NCBI RefSeq assembly: GCF_001269655.1
Contig: NZ_LHVE01000007.1
Span: 372,001-436,000, forward strand
From: Pseudomonas thivervalensis
Lineage (GTDB): Bacteria; Pseudomonadota; Gammaproteobacteria; Pseudomonadales; Pseudomonadaceae
Direction: 5' to 3'
DNA: 64,000 bases
Below are positions 46,085-54,835 of this stretch, piece after piece. A program made the position numbers and the translations under genes. The first letter of the stretch is position 1. Every line of letters begins with the position of its first letter. The notes under the pieces were generated by a model. That model searched no databases and was not told where the DNA came from. It was given only the letters and a program-made list of their open reading frames with translations.

Positions 46085-46897
46085 ATGCCCTTTGCAACGA
46101 TCGATGGACAACCGCTTCACTACCTGGACCAAGGCCAGGGCCCGGTGGTGCTGCTGGGCAGCAGCTACCTGTGGGACCACAGCATGTGGGCGCCGCAGAT
46201 CGAAGTGTTGTCTCGGCATTACCGGGTCATCGCCCTGGACTTGTGGGGCCACGGCCAGTCCGGACCGCTGCCCGAGGGCATGACCTCTCTGGACGACCTG
46301 GCCCGCCAGGCGTTGACGTTGATGGATCACCTGGGTATCGACTGCTTCAACCTGGTCGGGCTCTCGGTGGGCGGAATGTGGGGCGCACGGCTGGCGCTGG
46401 CGGCGCCTGAGCGGGTGCGGTCGCTGGTATTGATGGACACCTACGTCGGCGTCGAGCCGGAGCCGACCCGGCTTTATTACTTTTCGCTGTTCGACAAGAT
46501 CGAAGCCAGCGGCAGTATTCCCGAGCCGTTGCTGGACATCATCGTGCCGATCTTCTTCCGGCCAGGCATCGACCCGCAGTCGCCGCTCTACCAGCAGTTC
46601 CGTGCCGCGTTGGCCGCGCTACCGACCGAGCGCCTGCGCGACAGCATCGTGCCGCTGGGGCGGATCATTTTCGGCCGGGACGACATCCTGCCGCGCCTGC
46701 ATGCATTGGATGCCAAGCGCACGACGGTGATGTTTGGCGACCAGGACAAACCGCGTCCACCGTCCGAGTCCCTGGAAATGGCCGAGCTGATCGGGTGTTC
46801 CCATGTGTCGATACCGGAAGCGGGGCACATCTCCAACCGGGAGAATCCGGAATTCGTGAGCGAGGCGTTGCTGGAGTTCCTGGCGCGCAAGCACTGA
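46085..46897 (+). CDS. Alpha/beta-fold hydrolase
   Basis: 270-residue single-domain hydrolase. Nucleophile elbow GLSVGG (Ser near residue 98), oxyanion-region motif LGSSYLWDHSMWAPQ, acid in FGDQDK and the catalytic His in EAGHISNRENPEFV (about 249). Closest in layout to 3-oxoadipate enol-lactonase-type esterases, not to the PvdG thioesterase, whose GxSMG pattern is absent. AGGAGG lies seven bases upstream of ATG 46085. No PvdS box was seen before it, so a role in pyoverdine is doubtful despite its place after pvdL. Confidence 0.85.
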   Translation: MPFATIDGQPLHYLDQGQGPVVLLGSSYLWDHSMWAPQIEVLSRHYRVIALDLWGHGQSGPLPEGMTSLDDLARQALTLMDHLGIDCFNLVGLSVGGMWGARLALAAPERVRSLVLMDTYVGVEPEPTRLYYFSLFDKIEASGSIPEPLLDIIVPIFFRPGIDPQSPLYQQFRAALAALPTERLRDSIVPLGRIIFGRDDILPRLHALDAKRTTVMFGDQDKPRPPSESLEMAELIGCSHVSIPEAGHISNRENPEFVSEALLEFLARKH

Positions 46898-46910
46898 CTG
46901 TTGGCTAACC

Positions 46911-47041
46911 GTGGCGAGGGAGCTTGCTCCCGCTGGGCTGCGCAGCAGCCCCAAAAAAACCAATGCGGTGAATCTGACGAACCACAGCAGGAGATCCAAG
47001 GGCTGCTTCGCACCCCAGCGGGAGCAAGCTCCCTCGCCACG
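46911..47041. repeat. REP pair (GTGGCGAGGGAGC type)
   Basis: Facing units between the convergent hydrolase and dsbG genes, with a longer spacer (about 80 bp) than other pairs. Confidence 0.88.
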
Positions 47042-47062
47042 AGAGCAGTTTTGGACTTTGGA

Positions 47063-47830
47063 TTACTTCGGCCCGAGAATTTTCACCAGCTTGTCCGGCG
47101 ACGGCGCGCCTTGCTGCTGTTGCAGGTCGCCTTTTTCATCCAGGTAGAAAATCGCCGGGGTCGCGGAGAGTTCCAGTTCGTCCATCAATTGCTGGTTGGC
47201 GTCCAGTTTTGCCTGGATGGCGGGCGGGATGTCCTTGAGCGGTTTGAGCGGGCTGCCCTTGCCGGCCTTTTCATGCTCGGCCAGGGTTTTCTCCGGGTCC
47301 TTGGCCGCCAGCAGTGCAGCGGATTTGCCCGGGCTGTCTTCGCGGATGATGCCCACCATGATGTGGCGCAACTGCACTTTGCCGGCCTTGACCCAGGGCC
47401 GGGCCTGTTCCCAGAACATGTTGCAGTACGGGCAGTTCGGGTCGCTGAACAGGTACACCGTGCGTGGTGCGTCCTTGTTGCCGTCGGCGATCCAGTGGCT
47501 CGCTTCCATCTTCGCCCAGATGGCCTTGGCCATCGGTGCATAAACCAGTTTTTGCAGCGGCTCGGCGCTCAGGTCCTTGCCGTCGGCGTCGTACAGGTTG
47601 CCCAGCAGGACGTGCTGCCCATCCGGGGTCAGGTACAGGGCCATGCCACGGTTCTGGTATTGCGCTGCGTAACCGCGCAGCCCGTCCGGCGCCTCGAAGG
47701 TGCCGATGATTTTTGCGCCCTTGGCTTCGATCTTCTTGATGGCCGCAGGCAATTCTTCGGCCTGGAGCAGCGGTGCCTGCGACAGTGCGGCGGCGACGGC
47801 CAGGGTCAGCAGGTGGCGGAGGCGGGGCAT
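47063..47830 (-). CDS. dsbG: Thiol:disulfide interchange protein DsbG
   Basis: 255-residue periplasmic protein with a signal peptide ending ...APLLQA|EELP. An N-terminal dimerisation region (about 25-80) is followed by a thioredoxin-fold domain with the CPYC active site (in SDPNCPYCNMFW, near residue 133) and the cis-Pro loop SATPAIFY. Predicted to repair or isomerise disulfides, or protect sulfenylated cysteines, kept reduced by DsbD. It overlaps the preceding tlpA-like gene by 25 bases; last gene of dsbD-tlpA-dsbG. Confidence 0.92.
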   Translation of the reverse strand: MPRLRHLLTLAVAAALSQAPLLQAEELPAAIKKIEAKGAKIIGTFEAPDGLRGYAAQYQNRGMALYLTPDGQHVLLGNLYDADGKDLSAEPLQKLVYAPMAKAIWAKMEASHWIADGNKDAPRTVYLFSDPNCPYCNMFWEQARPWVKAGKVQLRHIMVGIIREDSPGKSAALLAAKDPEKTLAEHEKAGKGSPLKPLKDIPPAIQAKLDANQQLMDELELSATPAIFYLDEKGDLQQQQGAPSPDKLVKILGPK

Positions 47831-48675
47831 GGCGGTTTCCTTGTGGCGGAGTGGGGCGTCGTGGACGAGTCCGGCGTTTCGAAGTGTTCCAGGGCGCGGG
47901 CCAGGCTCGCTTTCGACAGTTCGCCCAAGTGGCTGCCCAGCAGGCGACCGTCGGCGCTGTAGAACAGCGTAGTCGGCAAGGCCATGGAACCCACGGCCTC
48001 GCCGAGGCGGCCGCTGCCATCGAACAATACGTTGGTCAGGCTCAGGCCCTGGGTGGCCAGGTAGGTGCTGACGCTTTGCATGCTTTCCGCCTGATTGACG
48101 AACAGGAAGGTCAGGTCCGGGCGCTGTTGCTGGGCTTCTTCCAGCACCGGCATTTCACGTCGGCAAGGCGGGCACCAGGTCGCCCATAGATTGATCACCA
48201 GAGGGCCGCCCTGGTAATCGGTGAGTTTCACGGTCGCGCCGTCGGCGGTGCGCAGGTCAATGTCCGGCAACCGGGTGCCTTGTTCATAGATCGTCAGCGA
48301 CATTGTCGCCACCAGCCAGAACAGCAAGCCACTGCCGACGCCGAAGCCCAGCGGTCGGCGCAGGGCCGGGCGTTGTCGGACCCACAGCAAGGCGCCGATC
48401 AGCAGCGCGACAATGCCCGGCCAGGCCAGGAAACCGCCGTCGCGCAGGTCGACGATCTGCCACGGATCGTCCCGGTAGTGTTGCCAATAGGCAACGACGA
48501 AGCCGACCCGCGCGGCCAAAAGGCCTAGCAGGAACAGTACGAACAGCACCGACTCGGGGTTGTCGCCGCCACGTTTGGCCACCCGCCAGCCGACGAAGGT
48601 CGCCAGGGCCAGGGCGCTGATCAGCAGCAAATGGTTAAGGGCGATGGCAAAGGTGCCCAGGGTGAACGTCAGCAT
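47806..48675 (-). CDS. TlpA/DsbE-like thioredoxin fused to an Lgt-like membrane domain
   Basis: 289 residues. The N-terminal half is four or more membrane helices (about 10-130). Segments ARVGFVVAYWQHYRDDPWQIVDLRDGG and LAWPGIVALLIGA recall the core of prolipoprotein diacylglyceryl transferase, though the Lgt HGG motif is not kept. The C-terminal half (about 138-275) is a periplasmic TlpA/ResA-like thioredoxin with WCPPC and the loop MALPTTLFYS. It would be an electron acceptor from DsbD at the outer face of the inner membrane. Start overlaps the dsbD stop (TGATG). The counterpart in P. aeruginosa lies in the same dsbDEG order. Confidence 0.88.
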   Translation of the reverse strand: MLTFTLGTFAIALNHLLLISALALATFVGWRVAKRGGDNPESVLFVLFLLGLLAARVGFVVAYWQHYRDDPWQIVDLRDGGFLAWPGIVALLIGALLWVRQRPALRRPLGFGVGSGLLFWLVATMSLTIYEQGTRLPDIDLRTADGATVKLTDYQGGPLVINLWATWCPPCRREMPVLEEAQQQRPDLTFLFVNQAESMQSVSTYLATQGLSLTNVLFDGSGRLGEAVGSMALPTTLFYSADGRLLGSHLGELSKASLARALEHFETPDSSTTPHSATRKPPCPASATC

Positions 48676-50402
48676 CAGCGTGCGTCCCGGGTGAGGTTCC
48701 AGCGCGCCAGAAACGTCTTGGCGTCGACTTCCCCGGTGATCCGCTGGCTGCGGCGCTCTTCACCGTCGGCGCCGATCCACAGCAGGCTCGGCGGCCCCGG
48801 CACCTGGTAACGGCTCAGCAGCTCGCGGCTGGCGGGGCTGTCGGCGGTGACGTCGAGGCGCAGCAGGCGCACGCCGTTCAGCGCGTCCAACACCTCGGCG
48901 CGGCCGAATACCTGTTTCTCCATGATCTTGCAGGACACGCACCAGTCGGCGTAGTAGTCCAGCAGCACCCATTGGCCCTGGGCCTTGGCGGCGTCCAGTT
49001 CCCGTTGCAGGGCGGCGGGCTCGCTGACCGTGACGAACGCGTCGTGGGTGCTGACGGTCGCGCTGCCCTCGCTGCCGGTGTACACCTTCAGGGGTTGAAA
49101 GAAATCATCGCCACCGCCCGCTGCGCCAATCACCAGCAGGCTGCCCCACAGGCCGAACAGCAGCGAAGCACTGCCGCAGAGGTAGGCCATGCGGCCGAAG
49201 CCTTCAGTCTGGCGCCAGGCGCTGTAGGCGGCGATCAACAACAGCGCGCCCCACAGGCCGATCCACAGCGAGCCGTCGATGATCGGGCGAATCATCAGCA
49301 GCGCCGTACCGAGGAACAGGAAGCCGAACACACCTTTGAGCAGGTTCATCCAGGCGCCGGGCTTGGGCAGGAAGCGGTTGCCCACGGTCACCAGGAGCAG
49401 CAAGGGCAGGCCCATGCCGATGCCCATCGTGAACAGGATCAGCCCGCCGTGCAGCGCATTGCCGCTCTGGGCGATATACAGCAGCGCGCCGGCCAGCGGC
49501 GCGGTCATGCACGGGCCCACCAGCAGGCCGGACAACGCCCCGAGAACACCGGCGCCCACCAGGCTGCCACCGCGCCGCTGGCGTCCAGCGTTTTCCAGTC
49601 GGTCGCGCAGGGCCGCCGGCAATTGCAATTCGAAGAAACCGAACATCGGCAGCGCCAGCAATACGAAGATGGCTGCGAAGCTGCCCAGCAGCCACGGCTG
49701 TTGCAGCAGCGCCTGGAGATTGGCCCCCAACAGCGCGGCGAGCACGCCCATGGCGGCGTACACCAGGGCCATGCTGATCACGTAGCTGCCGGCCAGCGCC
49801 AGGCCACGTCTCGGCCCGGCGCCGCTGCCGACCACCAGCCCGGCAAGGATCGGCAGCATCGGCAGCGAACACGGTGTGAACGCCAGCAGCAGGCCGAGGC
49901 CGAAGAACACCAGCAGGCTCCAGCCCAAAGCCCGTTGTTGCAGGCCGCTGGCCAGGGCCTGGTCCGGCGCCTCGCCGGTGGCCGCCATCGGTGTGCTGCC
50001 ACCCAGGTCGACCACTTGGGTCTGGGGTGGATAACACAGGCCGGCGTCGGCACAACCCTGGAAGCCCACCTTGATCTTGCCCGTGGCCCCGGCGGGTATC
50101 TTCAGTTCCAGCCCCTGGCGATAGACTTGCTGGTCGCCGAAAAACTCGTCGCTGTGGGCCTCGCCCTCCGGCAGTTGCGGTTTCTGCGCCTCGGTCAGGC
50201 CATCGAACTTGAGCCGCTGTTTATACAGGTAGTACCCATCGGCGATCTGCCAGAACAATTGCGTCTCACCGGAATCCAGGCGTTCGGAGGTCAACACGAA
50301 CGCTTTTTCCACCGGCAGGAAATCGGGTTTGGTTTCGAAGGGATTGGCGGCCTGGGCCAGGCCCGAGATCAGGAACAGCCACAGCAAAAACAATCGACGC
50401 AT
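48675..50402 (-). CDS. dsbD: Thiol:disulfide interchange protein DsbD
   Basis: 575-residue transmembrane reductant conveyor. Signal peptide MRRLFLLWLFLISGLAQA; alpha domain with the Cys pair in GCADAGLCYPP (about residues 109-115); eight-helix beta domain with TPCSLPMLP and VGPCMTAPLAG cysteines; C-terminal thioredoxin gamma domain with ADWCVSCKIMEK (about 485). It carries electrons from cytosolic thioredoxin to DsbG and the TlpA-like protein. ATG 50402 chosen; the frame runs 12 codons further. Divergent from the dsbRS-like genes with direct repeats in the gap. Confidence 0.93.
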   Translation of the reverse strand: MRRLFLLWLFLISGLAQAANPFETKPDFLPVEKAFVLTSERLDSGETQLFWQIADGYYLYKQRLKFDGLTEAQKPQLPEGEAHSDEFFGDQQVYRQGLELKIPAGATGKIKVGFQGCADAGLCYPPQTQVVDLGGSTPMAATGEAPDQALASGLQQRALGWSLLVFFGLGLLLAFTPCSLPMLPILAGLVVGSGAGPRRGLALAGSYVISMALVYAAMGVLAALLGANLQALLQQPWLLGSFAAIFVLLALPMFGFFELQLPAALRDRLENAGRQRRGGSLVGAGVLGALSGLLVGPCMTAPLAGALLYIAQSGNALHGGLILFTMGIGMGLPLLLLVTVGNRFLPKPGAWMNLLKGVFGFLFLGTALLMIRPIIDGSLWIGLWGALLLIAAYSAWRQTEGFGRMAYLCGSASLLFGLWGSLLVIGAAGGGDDFFQPLKVYTGSEGSATVSTHDAFVTVSEPAALQRELDAAKAQGQWVLLDYYADWCVSCKIMEKQVFGRAEVLDALNGVRLLRLDVTADSPASRELLSRYQVPGPPSLLWIGADGEERRSQRITGEVDAKTFLARWNLTRDAR

Positions 50403-50448
50403 GGATAAAGCCTTAGAACGAAGCAAGTGGACACACAATGGCGGCTGG

Positions 50449-50468
50449 CGATTAACCGTCGATTAACC
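50449..50468. promoter_or_regulatory. Direct repeat with 11-bp period, likely response-regulator site
   Basis: CGATTAACC at 50449-50457 and 50460-50468, a perfect 9-bp repeat with start-to-start spacing of 11 bp, the geometry used by OmpR/PhoB-type regulators. A related inverted CTTAATCGG occurs at 50531-50539, close to the regulator's own start. Both lie in the dsbD/dsbR divergent gap (50403-50576). Confidence 0.65.
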
Positions 50469-50576
50469 CGGCGACGACCGGCAGGCCGCAATGATCGCCC
50501 ATGTTGGCCGCAGTCGTCGCATAATGTCGGCTTAATCGGCCGGCGGCCTAATGTACCTTTTTCCACGGGGCTTACC

Positions 50577-51257
50577 ATGCGCGTACTGGTCTGCGAAGAC
50601 GATGAGTTGATTGCCAGCGGGATCGTTGCCGGCCTCACGGCGCAGGGCCTGACGGTCGAGCACGTGGCCACCGCATCGGCGGCGCGGGCGATGGTCGGTG
50701 TGGCGGAGTTCGATGTCATGGTGCTGGACCTCGGGTTGCCCGATGAGGACGGTCTCAAGCTGCTCAGGCAATTGCGCCAGCAGGGACTGGAAACGCCGGT
50801 GCTGATCCTCACCGCCCGCGACTCGGTGACCGACCGGGTCGACGGCTTGCAGGCCGGGGCTGACGACTATCTGCTCAAGCCCTTCGACCTGCGCGAGCTT
50901 GCGGCGCGCCTGCACACATTGCTGCGGCGCGTGGCGGGGCGCAGCGTCAACCTGATCGAGCACGGTCGCCTGACCTACGACCCCAGCAGCCGCGAAACCA
51001 CCCTCGGCGGCCAGCCGGTGGATCTGTCCCGGCGCGAGCAATCGCTGTTGCAGGCGCTCTTGCACAGTCGCGGCCGGGTGCTGTCCAGCGAGCAACTCAA
51101 GGACAGTGTCTACGGGTTCAACGACGAACTGGAAAGCAACGCCCTCAACGTCCATATCCATCACCTGCGGCGCAAGTTGGGTAACGGCATTGTCGAGACC
51201 GTGCGTGGCCTGGGTTATCGCCTGGGGCCGGCCGACGGTGGAGAATCCTCCAAGTGA
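50577..51257 (+). CDS. dsbR: OmpR/PhoB-family response regulator (DsbR-like)
   Basis: 226-residue regulator. Receiver with E7/D8/D9, D51 in VMVLDLGLPDEDG and K101 in YLLKPFDLREL. The C-terminal winged helix (about 125-220) has LSRREQSLLQALLHSRGRVLSSEQL and NVHIHHLRRKLG. Divergent from dsbD and followed by its kinase with a TGATG overlap, the same order as the copper-responsive DsbRS system of P. aeruginosa. ATG 50577 selected; the frame upstream is non-coding. Signal (copper or thiol stress) is inferred from that resemblance. Confidence 0.88.
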   Translation: MRVLVCEDDELIASGIVAGLTAQGLTVEHVATASAARAMVGVAEFDVMVLDLGLPDEDGLKLLRQLRQQGLETPVLILTARDSVTDRVDGLQAGADDYLLKPFDLRELAARLHTLLRRVAGRSVNLIEHGRLTYDPSSRETTLGGQPVDLSRREQSLLQALLHSRGRVLSSEQLKDSVYGFNDELESNALNVHIHHLRRKLGNGIVETVRGLGYRLGPADGGESSK

Positions 51258-52579
51258 TGAGCCTGCGACTGCGCCTGAGCCTGACCCTCGGCGCGGCCTT
51301 TGCCCTGATCTGGGCCCTGGCTGCGGCGTGGATGCTCAGCGACCTGCGCAACCAGATGATGTTCTCCCTCGACCAGCGCCTGGTGGCCTCGGCGCGGATG
51401 GTCGCCGGGTTGCTGGAACAGCTGCCGCCCTTGCCGACCAAGGGCGACGGCACGCATTTCAGCGCCGAGCAACTGAGCATTCCCGGGGGCATGGCCTGTC
51501 AGGTCAGTTCCTTGCGCGGCGAGATCCTGGCCCGCAGCCATGGCACCCCGGAACAGGTCCTGGAAGCCGAGAAAATGGGCTTCCACGACCAGATGATCGA
51601 CGGCGCGCCCTGGCGCAGCTTCACCCTGGCCCGGGGCGATTTGCGCATCACCACCGCCGACCGCCAGATCGAACGGGAAGCCTTGAACATGTCGGTGCTG
51701 CTGGCCGCCTCGGTGCCGGTGGGCGTGGCGCTGCTCGGTTGCCTGTGCCTGTTGTGGCTGGGCATCGGCCAGGGTTTGGCACCGCTCAATCGCATGCGCG
51801 ATGCGCTGATGCGGCGCAATGCCGATTCCCTGGAGCCTTTGCAGATCCATCCGCTGCCCAGCGAGTTGCGACCGTTGCTGGAGACCCAGAACCAGCTGTT
51901 CCAGCGCATCGGCAAGACCATCGAGCGCGAACGGCGGCTGACCGGCGATGCCGCCCACGAACTGCGCAGCCCGCTGACCGCCATCAAGACGCACCTGCAA
52001 GTGGCCCGCATGACCGAGGGCGCCGCCCGCGACCAATCCCTGGCCCGGGCCGAGGAGGGCGCCGACCGCTTGCACCGCACCCTCGAACAATTGCTGCTGC
52101 TGGCTCGGGTCGAAGGCAGCCTGTCGTTCGACGATGGCGTGCACTGCAACGCCGAGCAGGTCGCGCGGTTGGCGATCCAGGATTCGGCCAGCAATGAGTC
52201 CCGGCGCATCAAGCTGCACTTGGCCCCAGGGCTGTCCGACGCGCCGGTGCAGATGCCAGCGGTGCTCTCCATCGCCGCCTTGCGCAATCTGCTGGATAAC
52301 GCCCTGCGCCATACCCCGGACGATACCGACGTGGAACTGAGCCTGGAAATGATCGGCCAGCGCGTGCGCTTCCAGGTCCGCGACCATGGCCCCGGCATCG
52401 CCGCCGACGACATCCAGCACCTGACCCAACGCTTCTGGCGCAACGGCCAGAGCACCGGCTGCGGGCTGGGGCTGGCGATCGTCCAGGCGATTGTCCAGCG
52501 TTGCGGCTGCAGCCTGCATTTCGATAGCCGCCCGGATGGGTTGCGGGTCGAATTGACGATGCCGGTGCAAGCTTGTTAA
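51257..52579 (+). CDS. dsbS: Sensor histidine kinase (DsbS-like)
   Basis: 440-residue membrane kinase: helix 1 (about 6-28), periplasmic region to about 140 with one Cys (GMACQVSS), helix 2 (about 145-170), a HAMP-like linker, HisKA with DAAHELRSPLTAIKTHL (His near residue 234), then HATPase (NLLDNALRHTP, HGPGIAADDI, GLGLAIVQAI). Starts at the ATG at 51257, overlapping the regulator's TGA; a GTG one codon earlier is possible. With the adjacent regulator it probably controls dsbD-tlpA-dsbG across the divergent gap. Confidence 0.87.
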   Translation: MSLRLRLSLTLGAAFALIWALAAAWMLSDLRNQMMFSLDQRLVASARMVAGLLEQLPPLPTKGDGTHFSAEQLSIPGGMACQVSSLRGEILARSHGTPEQVLEAEKMGFHDQMIDGAPWRSFTLARGDLRITTADRQIEREALNMSVLLAASVPVGVALLGCLCLLWLGIGQGLAPLNRMRDALMRRNADSLEPLQIHPLPSELRPLLETQNQLFQRIGKTIERERRLTGDAAHELRSPLTAIKTHLQVARMTEGAARDQSLARAEEGADRLHRTLEQLLLLARVEGSLSFDDGVHCNAEQVARLAIQDSASNESRRIKLHLAPGLSDAPVQMPAVLSIAALRNLLDNALRHTPDDTDVELSLEMIGQRVRFQVRDHGPGIAADDIQHLTQRFWRNGQSTGCGLGLAIVQAIVQRCGCSLHFDSRPDGLRVELTMPVQAC

Positions 52580-52583
52580 CCCC

Positions 52584-52692
52584 CTGTAGGAGCTGTCGAG
52601 CGAAGCGAGGCTGCGATCTTTACCCAGACAGTTGAGTCTCGAGCGAAAGATCAAGAGATCGCAGCCTCGCTCCGCTCGACAGCTCCTACGGA
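52584..52692. repeat. Large inverted repeat (GTAGGAGCTGTCGAGC type)
   Basis: Left arm from CTGTAGGAGCTGTCGAGCGA and right arm ending TCGACAGCTCCTACGG form a near-complete palindrome of about 35-40 bp per arm, including CGAGGCTGCGATCTTT / AAAGATC..GATCGCAGCCTCG. A third REP-like family, seen once in this window, between the kinase and an acetyltransferase gene. Confidence 0.85.
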
Positions 52693-52804
52693 GGTCTACC
52701 GCGGACTTGTGTACATCTGCTGTAACGACCTGCCATTGGCGCCCCGGCCTTATCCGGGTCTATGTTTTTTTCAGCACGACTCAAGGACTGAGGAAAACCG
52801 CGCC

Positions 52805-53326
52805 ATGGATACCTTCATTGAAATCTGTACGGCCACGCCCAGCGATGCCGGCATCATCAGCCGGATCGCCGAGCGCTCCATCCGGGTCGGGTGTGCCGCC
52901 GAGCACCGCAACGACCCAAGCATCGTGGCCGCCTGGGTGCGCAATAACACCCTCGCACATATCCGCCCCTGGCTGTCCGACCCACGGTTGCGCCTGACCC
53001 TGGCACGTTTGCAGGGGCGGCCGGCGGGTGTCGCCATGGCCTCGGCCAGTGGCCGGATCGCCTTCTGCTACGTGCAACCGGAATCCTTCCGTCGAGGTGT
53101 CGGTCAGGCGCTGGTGCGGGACATCGAGGCCTGGCTGCGCGGGCGCGGGGTAGCCCGGGTGCGTCTCAACAGTACGCGCACCAGCCAAGCGTTCTATCGA
53201 CACCTGGGCTTCGAGCAAAGCGCCGAGACCTTCGCCCTTGGCGGGGTCAAGGCCATCGCGATGCACAAGCCACTGATCGCGCCGACGGCGAAAGTGCTGC
53301 CTGAGAGTAAATCCCCCCGTGGCTGA
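52805..53326 (+). CDS. GNAT family N-acetyltransferase
   Basis: 173-residue GNAT protein with an acetyl-CoA loop of the form ESFRRGVGQALVRDIEAWLRGRG (about residues 95-118), followed by LNSTRTSQAFYRHLGF. Substrate unknown. ATG 52805 chosen with GAGGA about 12 bases upstream; the frame opens at 52709. Its last codons contain the PvdS box of pvdH, so it and pvdH are adjacent but separately initiated. No PvdS box was seen upstream of it. Confidence 0.83.
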   Translation: MDTFIEICTATPSDAGIISRIAERSIRVGCAAEHRNDPSIVAAWVRNNTLAHIRPWLSDPRLRLTLARLQGRPAGVAMASASGRIAFCYVQPESFRRGVGQALVRDIEAWLRGRGVARVRLNSTRTSQAFYRHLGFEQSAETFALGGVKAIAMHKPLIAPTAKVLPESKSPRG

Positions 53327-53331
53327 TGCGT
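53308..53331 (+). promoter_or_regulatory. PvdS iron-starvation box (pvdH)
   Basis: TAAAT at 53308-53312, 16 bases, CGT at 53329-53331: a perfect consensus match. It overlaps the 3' end of the GNAT gene (stop at 53326) and lies 91 bp before the pvdH start. Confidence 0.88.
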
Positions 53332-53422
53332 TTCCACATCAGGAAACCTGCATGTGCGCCCCGACCGGATGCGCACCTGCCCGGTGTGCCGTTTGGGTCA
53401 CTACCTATTGCGGGGTCGAGAG

Positions 53423-54835
53423 ATGTCAGTCGCCAACAGCCTTATCGAAGCACAGCCGGCGCGGGTCAGCCCCGTGCCGGCCGAGACGCTCTACCAGTTC
53501 AATGAATCGCCGCTGCTGGCTCGCCAGAATCGGCAGGAATCCAATGCCCGCAGCTATCCACGGCGGATACCCCTGGCCCTCAAGCGCGCCAAGGGCTTGT
53601 ACGTCGAGGACGTCGAGGGTCGCACCTTCATCGACTGCCTGGCCGGCGCCGGCACGCTGGCGCTGGGGCACAACCACCCGGTGGTGATCGAAGCGATCCA
53701 GCAGGTGCTGGCCGATGAGCTGCCGTTGCATACCTTGGACCTGACCACGCCGGTCAAGGACCGGTTCGTCCAGGACCTGTTCGGCCTGTTGCCGGCGGCA
53801 TTGGCCGCCGAGGCCAGGATCCAGTTCTGCGGACCCACCGGGACCGACGCGGTGGAAGCCGCCCTCAAGCTGGTGCGCACCGCCACCGGACGCAGCACCG
53901 TGCTGTCGTTCCAAGGCGGCTACCACGGCATGAGCCAGGGGGCATTGAGCCTGATGGGCAGCCTGGGGCCGAAGAAACCCTTGGGCGCCTTGCTCAGCAG
54001 CGGCGTGCAGTTCATGCCGTACCCCTACGATTACCGCTGCCCGTTCGGGCTGGGCGGTGCCGAGGGCGTCAAGGCCAACCTGCATTACCTGGAAAACCTG
54101 CTGAACGATCCGGAGGCCGGCGTGCAATTGCCGGCGGCGGTCATCGTCGAAGTGGTGCAGGGCGAGGGCGGGGTCATTCCCGCCGACCTGGACTGGCTGC
54201 GCGGCTTGCGGCGCATCACCGAGCAGGCGGGGGTGGCGCTGATCGTCGACGAAATCCAGAGCGGCTTCGGCCGTACCGGCAAGATGTTTGCCTTCGAGCA
54301 TGCCGGGATCATTCCCGACGTGGTTGTGCTGTCCAAGGCGATTGGCGGCAGCCTGCCGTTGGCAGTGGTGGTTTATCGTGACTGGCTCGACACCTGGCTG
54401 CCGGGCGCTCACGCCGGGACCTTCCGTGGCAATCAGATGGCCATGGCCGCCGGTTCCGCGGTGATGCGCTACCTGCAAGACCACGACCTGCCGGCCCATG
54501 CCGCCGCCATGGGCGAGCGCTTGAGCGAGCACCTGCACATCCTCCAGCGGGACTTCCCGCAACTGGGCGATATCCGCGGTCGCGGACTGATGCTCGGCGT
54601 TGAGCTGGTGGACCCTGCGGGTAAGCCAGATGCCCAGGGCCATCCGCCCGTGCATGCACAGCTGGCGCCACGCCTGCAGCGCGAATGCCTCAAGCGCGGG
54701 CTGATCCTGGAGCTGGGTGGCCGGCAGGGTGGCGTGGTGCGGTTCCTGCCACCGCTGATCATCACCCGGGCGGAAATCGACCGGGTCGCCGAGATTTTCG
54801 GGCGAGCCCTGCATGCGGCGGTCGCCGAAGCCTAA
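53423..54835 (+). CDS. pvdH: Diaminobutyrate-2-oxoglutarate aminotransferase PvdH
   Basis: 470-residue class III PLP aminotransferase that makes L-2,4-diaminobutyrate from aspartate semialdehyde with glutamate as donor. Landmarks: FCGPTGTDAVEAALKLVRTATG (about residues 133-154), FQGGYHGMSQGALSLMG, and the Asp plus Lys pair IVDEIQSGFGRTG (about 275) and VVLSKAIGGSLP (PLP Lys near 304). The ATG at 53423 (MSVANSLIEAQ) is the family start; the frame opens 23 codons earlier. Its product feeds the last module of PvdL, whose A domain carries the Dab code. Confidence 0.94.
   Translation: MSVANSLIEAQPARVSPVPAETLYQFNESPLLARQNRQESNARSYPRRIPLALKRAKGLYVEDVEGRTFIDCLAGAGTLALGHNHPVVIEAIQQVLADELPLHTLDLTTPVKDRFVQDLFGLLPAALAAEARIQFCGPTGTDAVEAALKLVRTATGRSTVLSFQGGYHGMSQGALSLMGSLGPKKPLGALLSSGVQFMPYPYDYRCPFGLGGAEGVKANLHYLENLLNDPEAGVQLPAAVIVEVVQGEGGVIPADLDWLRGLRRITEQAGVALIVDEIQSGFGRTGKMFAFEHAGIIPDVVVLSKAIGGSLPLAVVVYRDWLDTWLPGAHAGTFRGNQMAMAAGSAVMRYLQDHDLPAHAAAMGERLSEHLHILQRDFPQLGDIRGRGLMLGVELVDPAGKPDAQGHPPVHAQLAPRLQRECLKRGLILELGGRQGGVVRFLPPLIITRAEIDRVAEIFGRALHAAVAEA

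Noticed and set aside
46085..46897. Thought to be PvdG, the pyoverdine thioesterase, since it follows pvdL
   Set aside because: It has the GLSVGG elbow and enol-lactonase-like layout, not a type II thioesterase pattern, and lacks a PvdS box.
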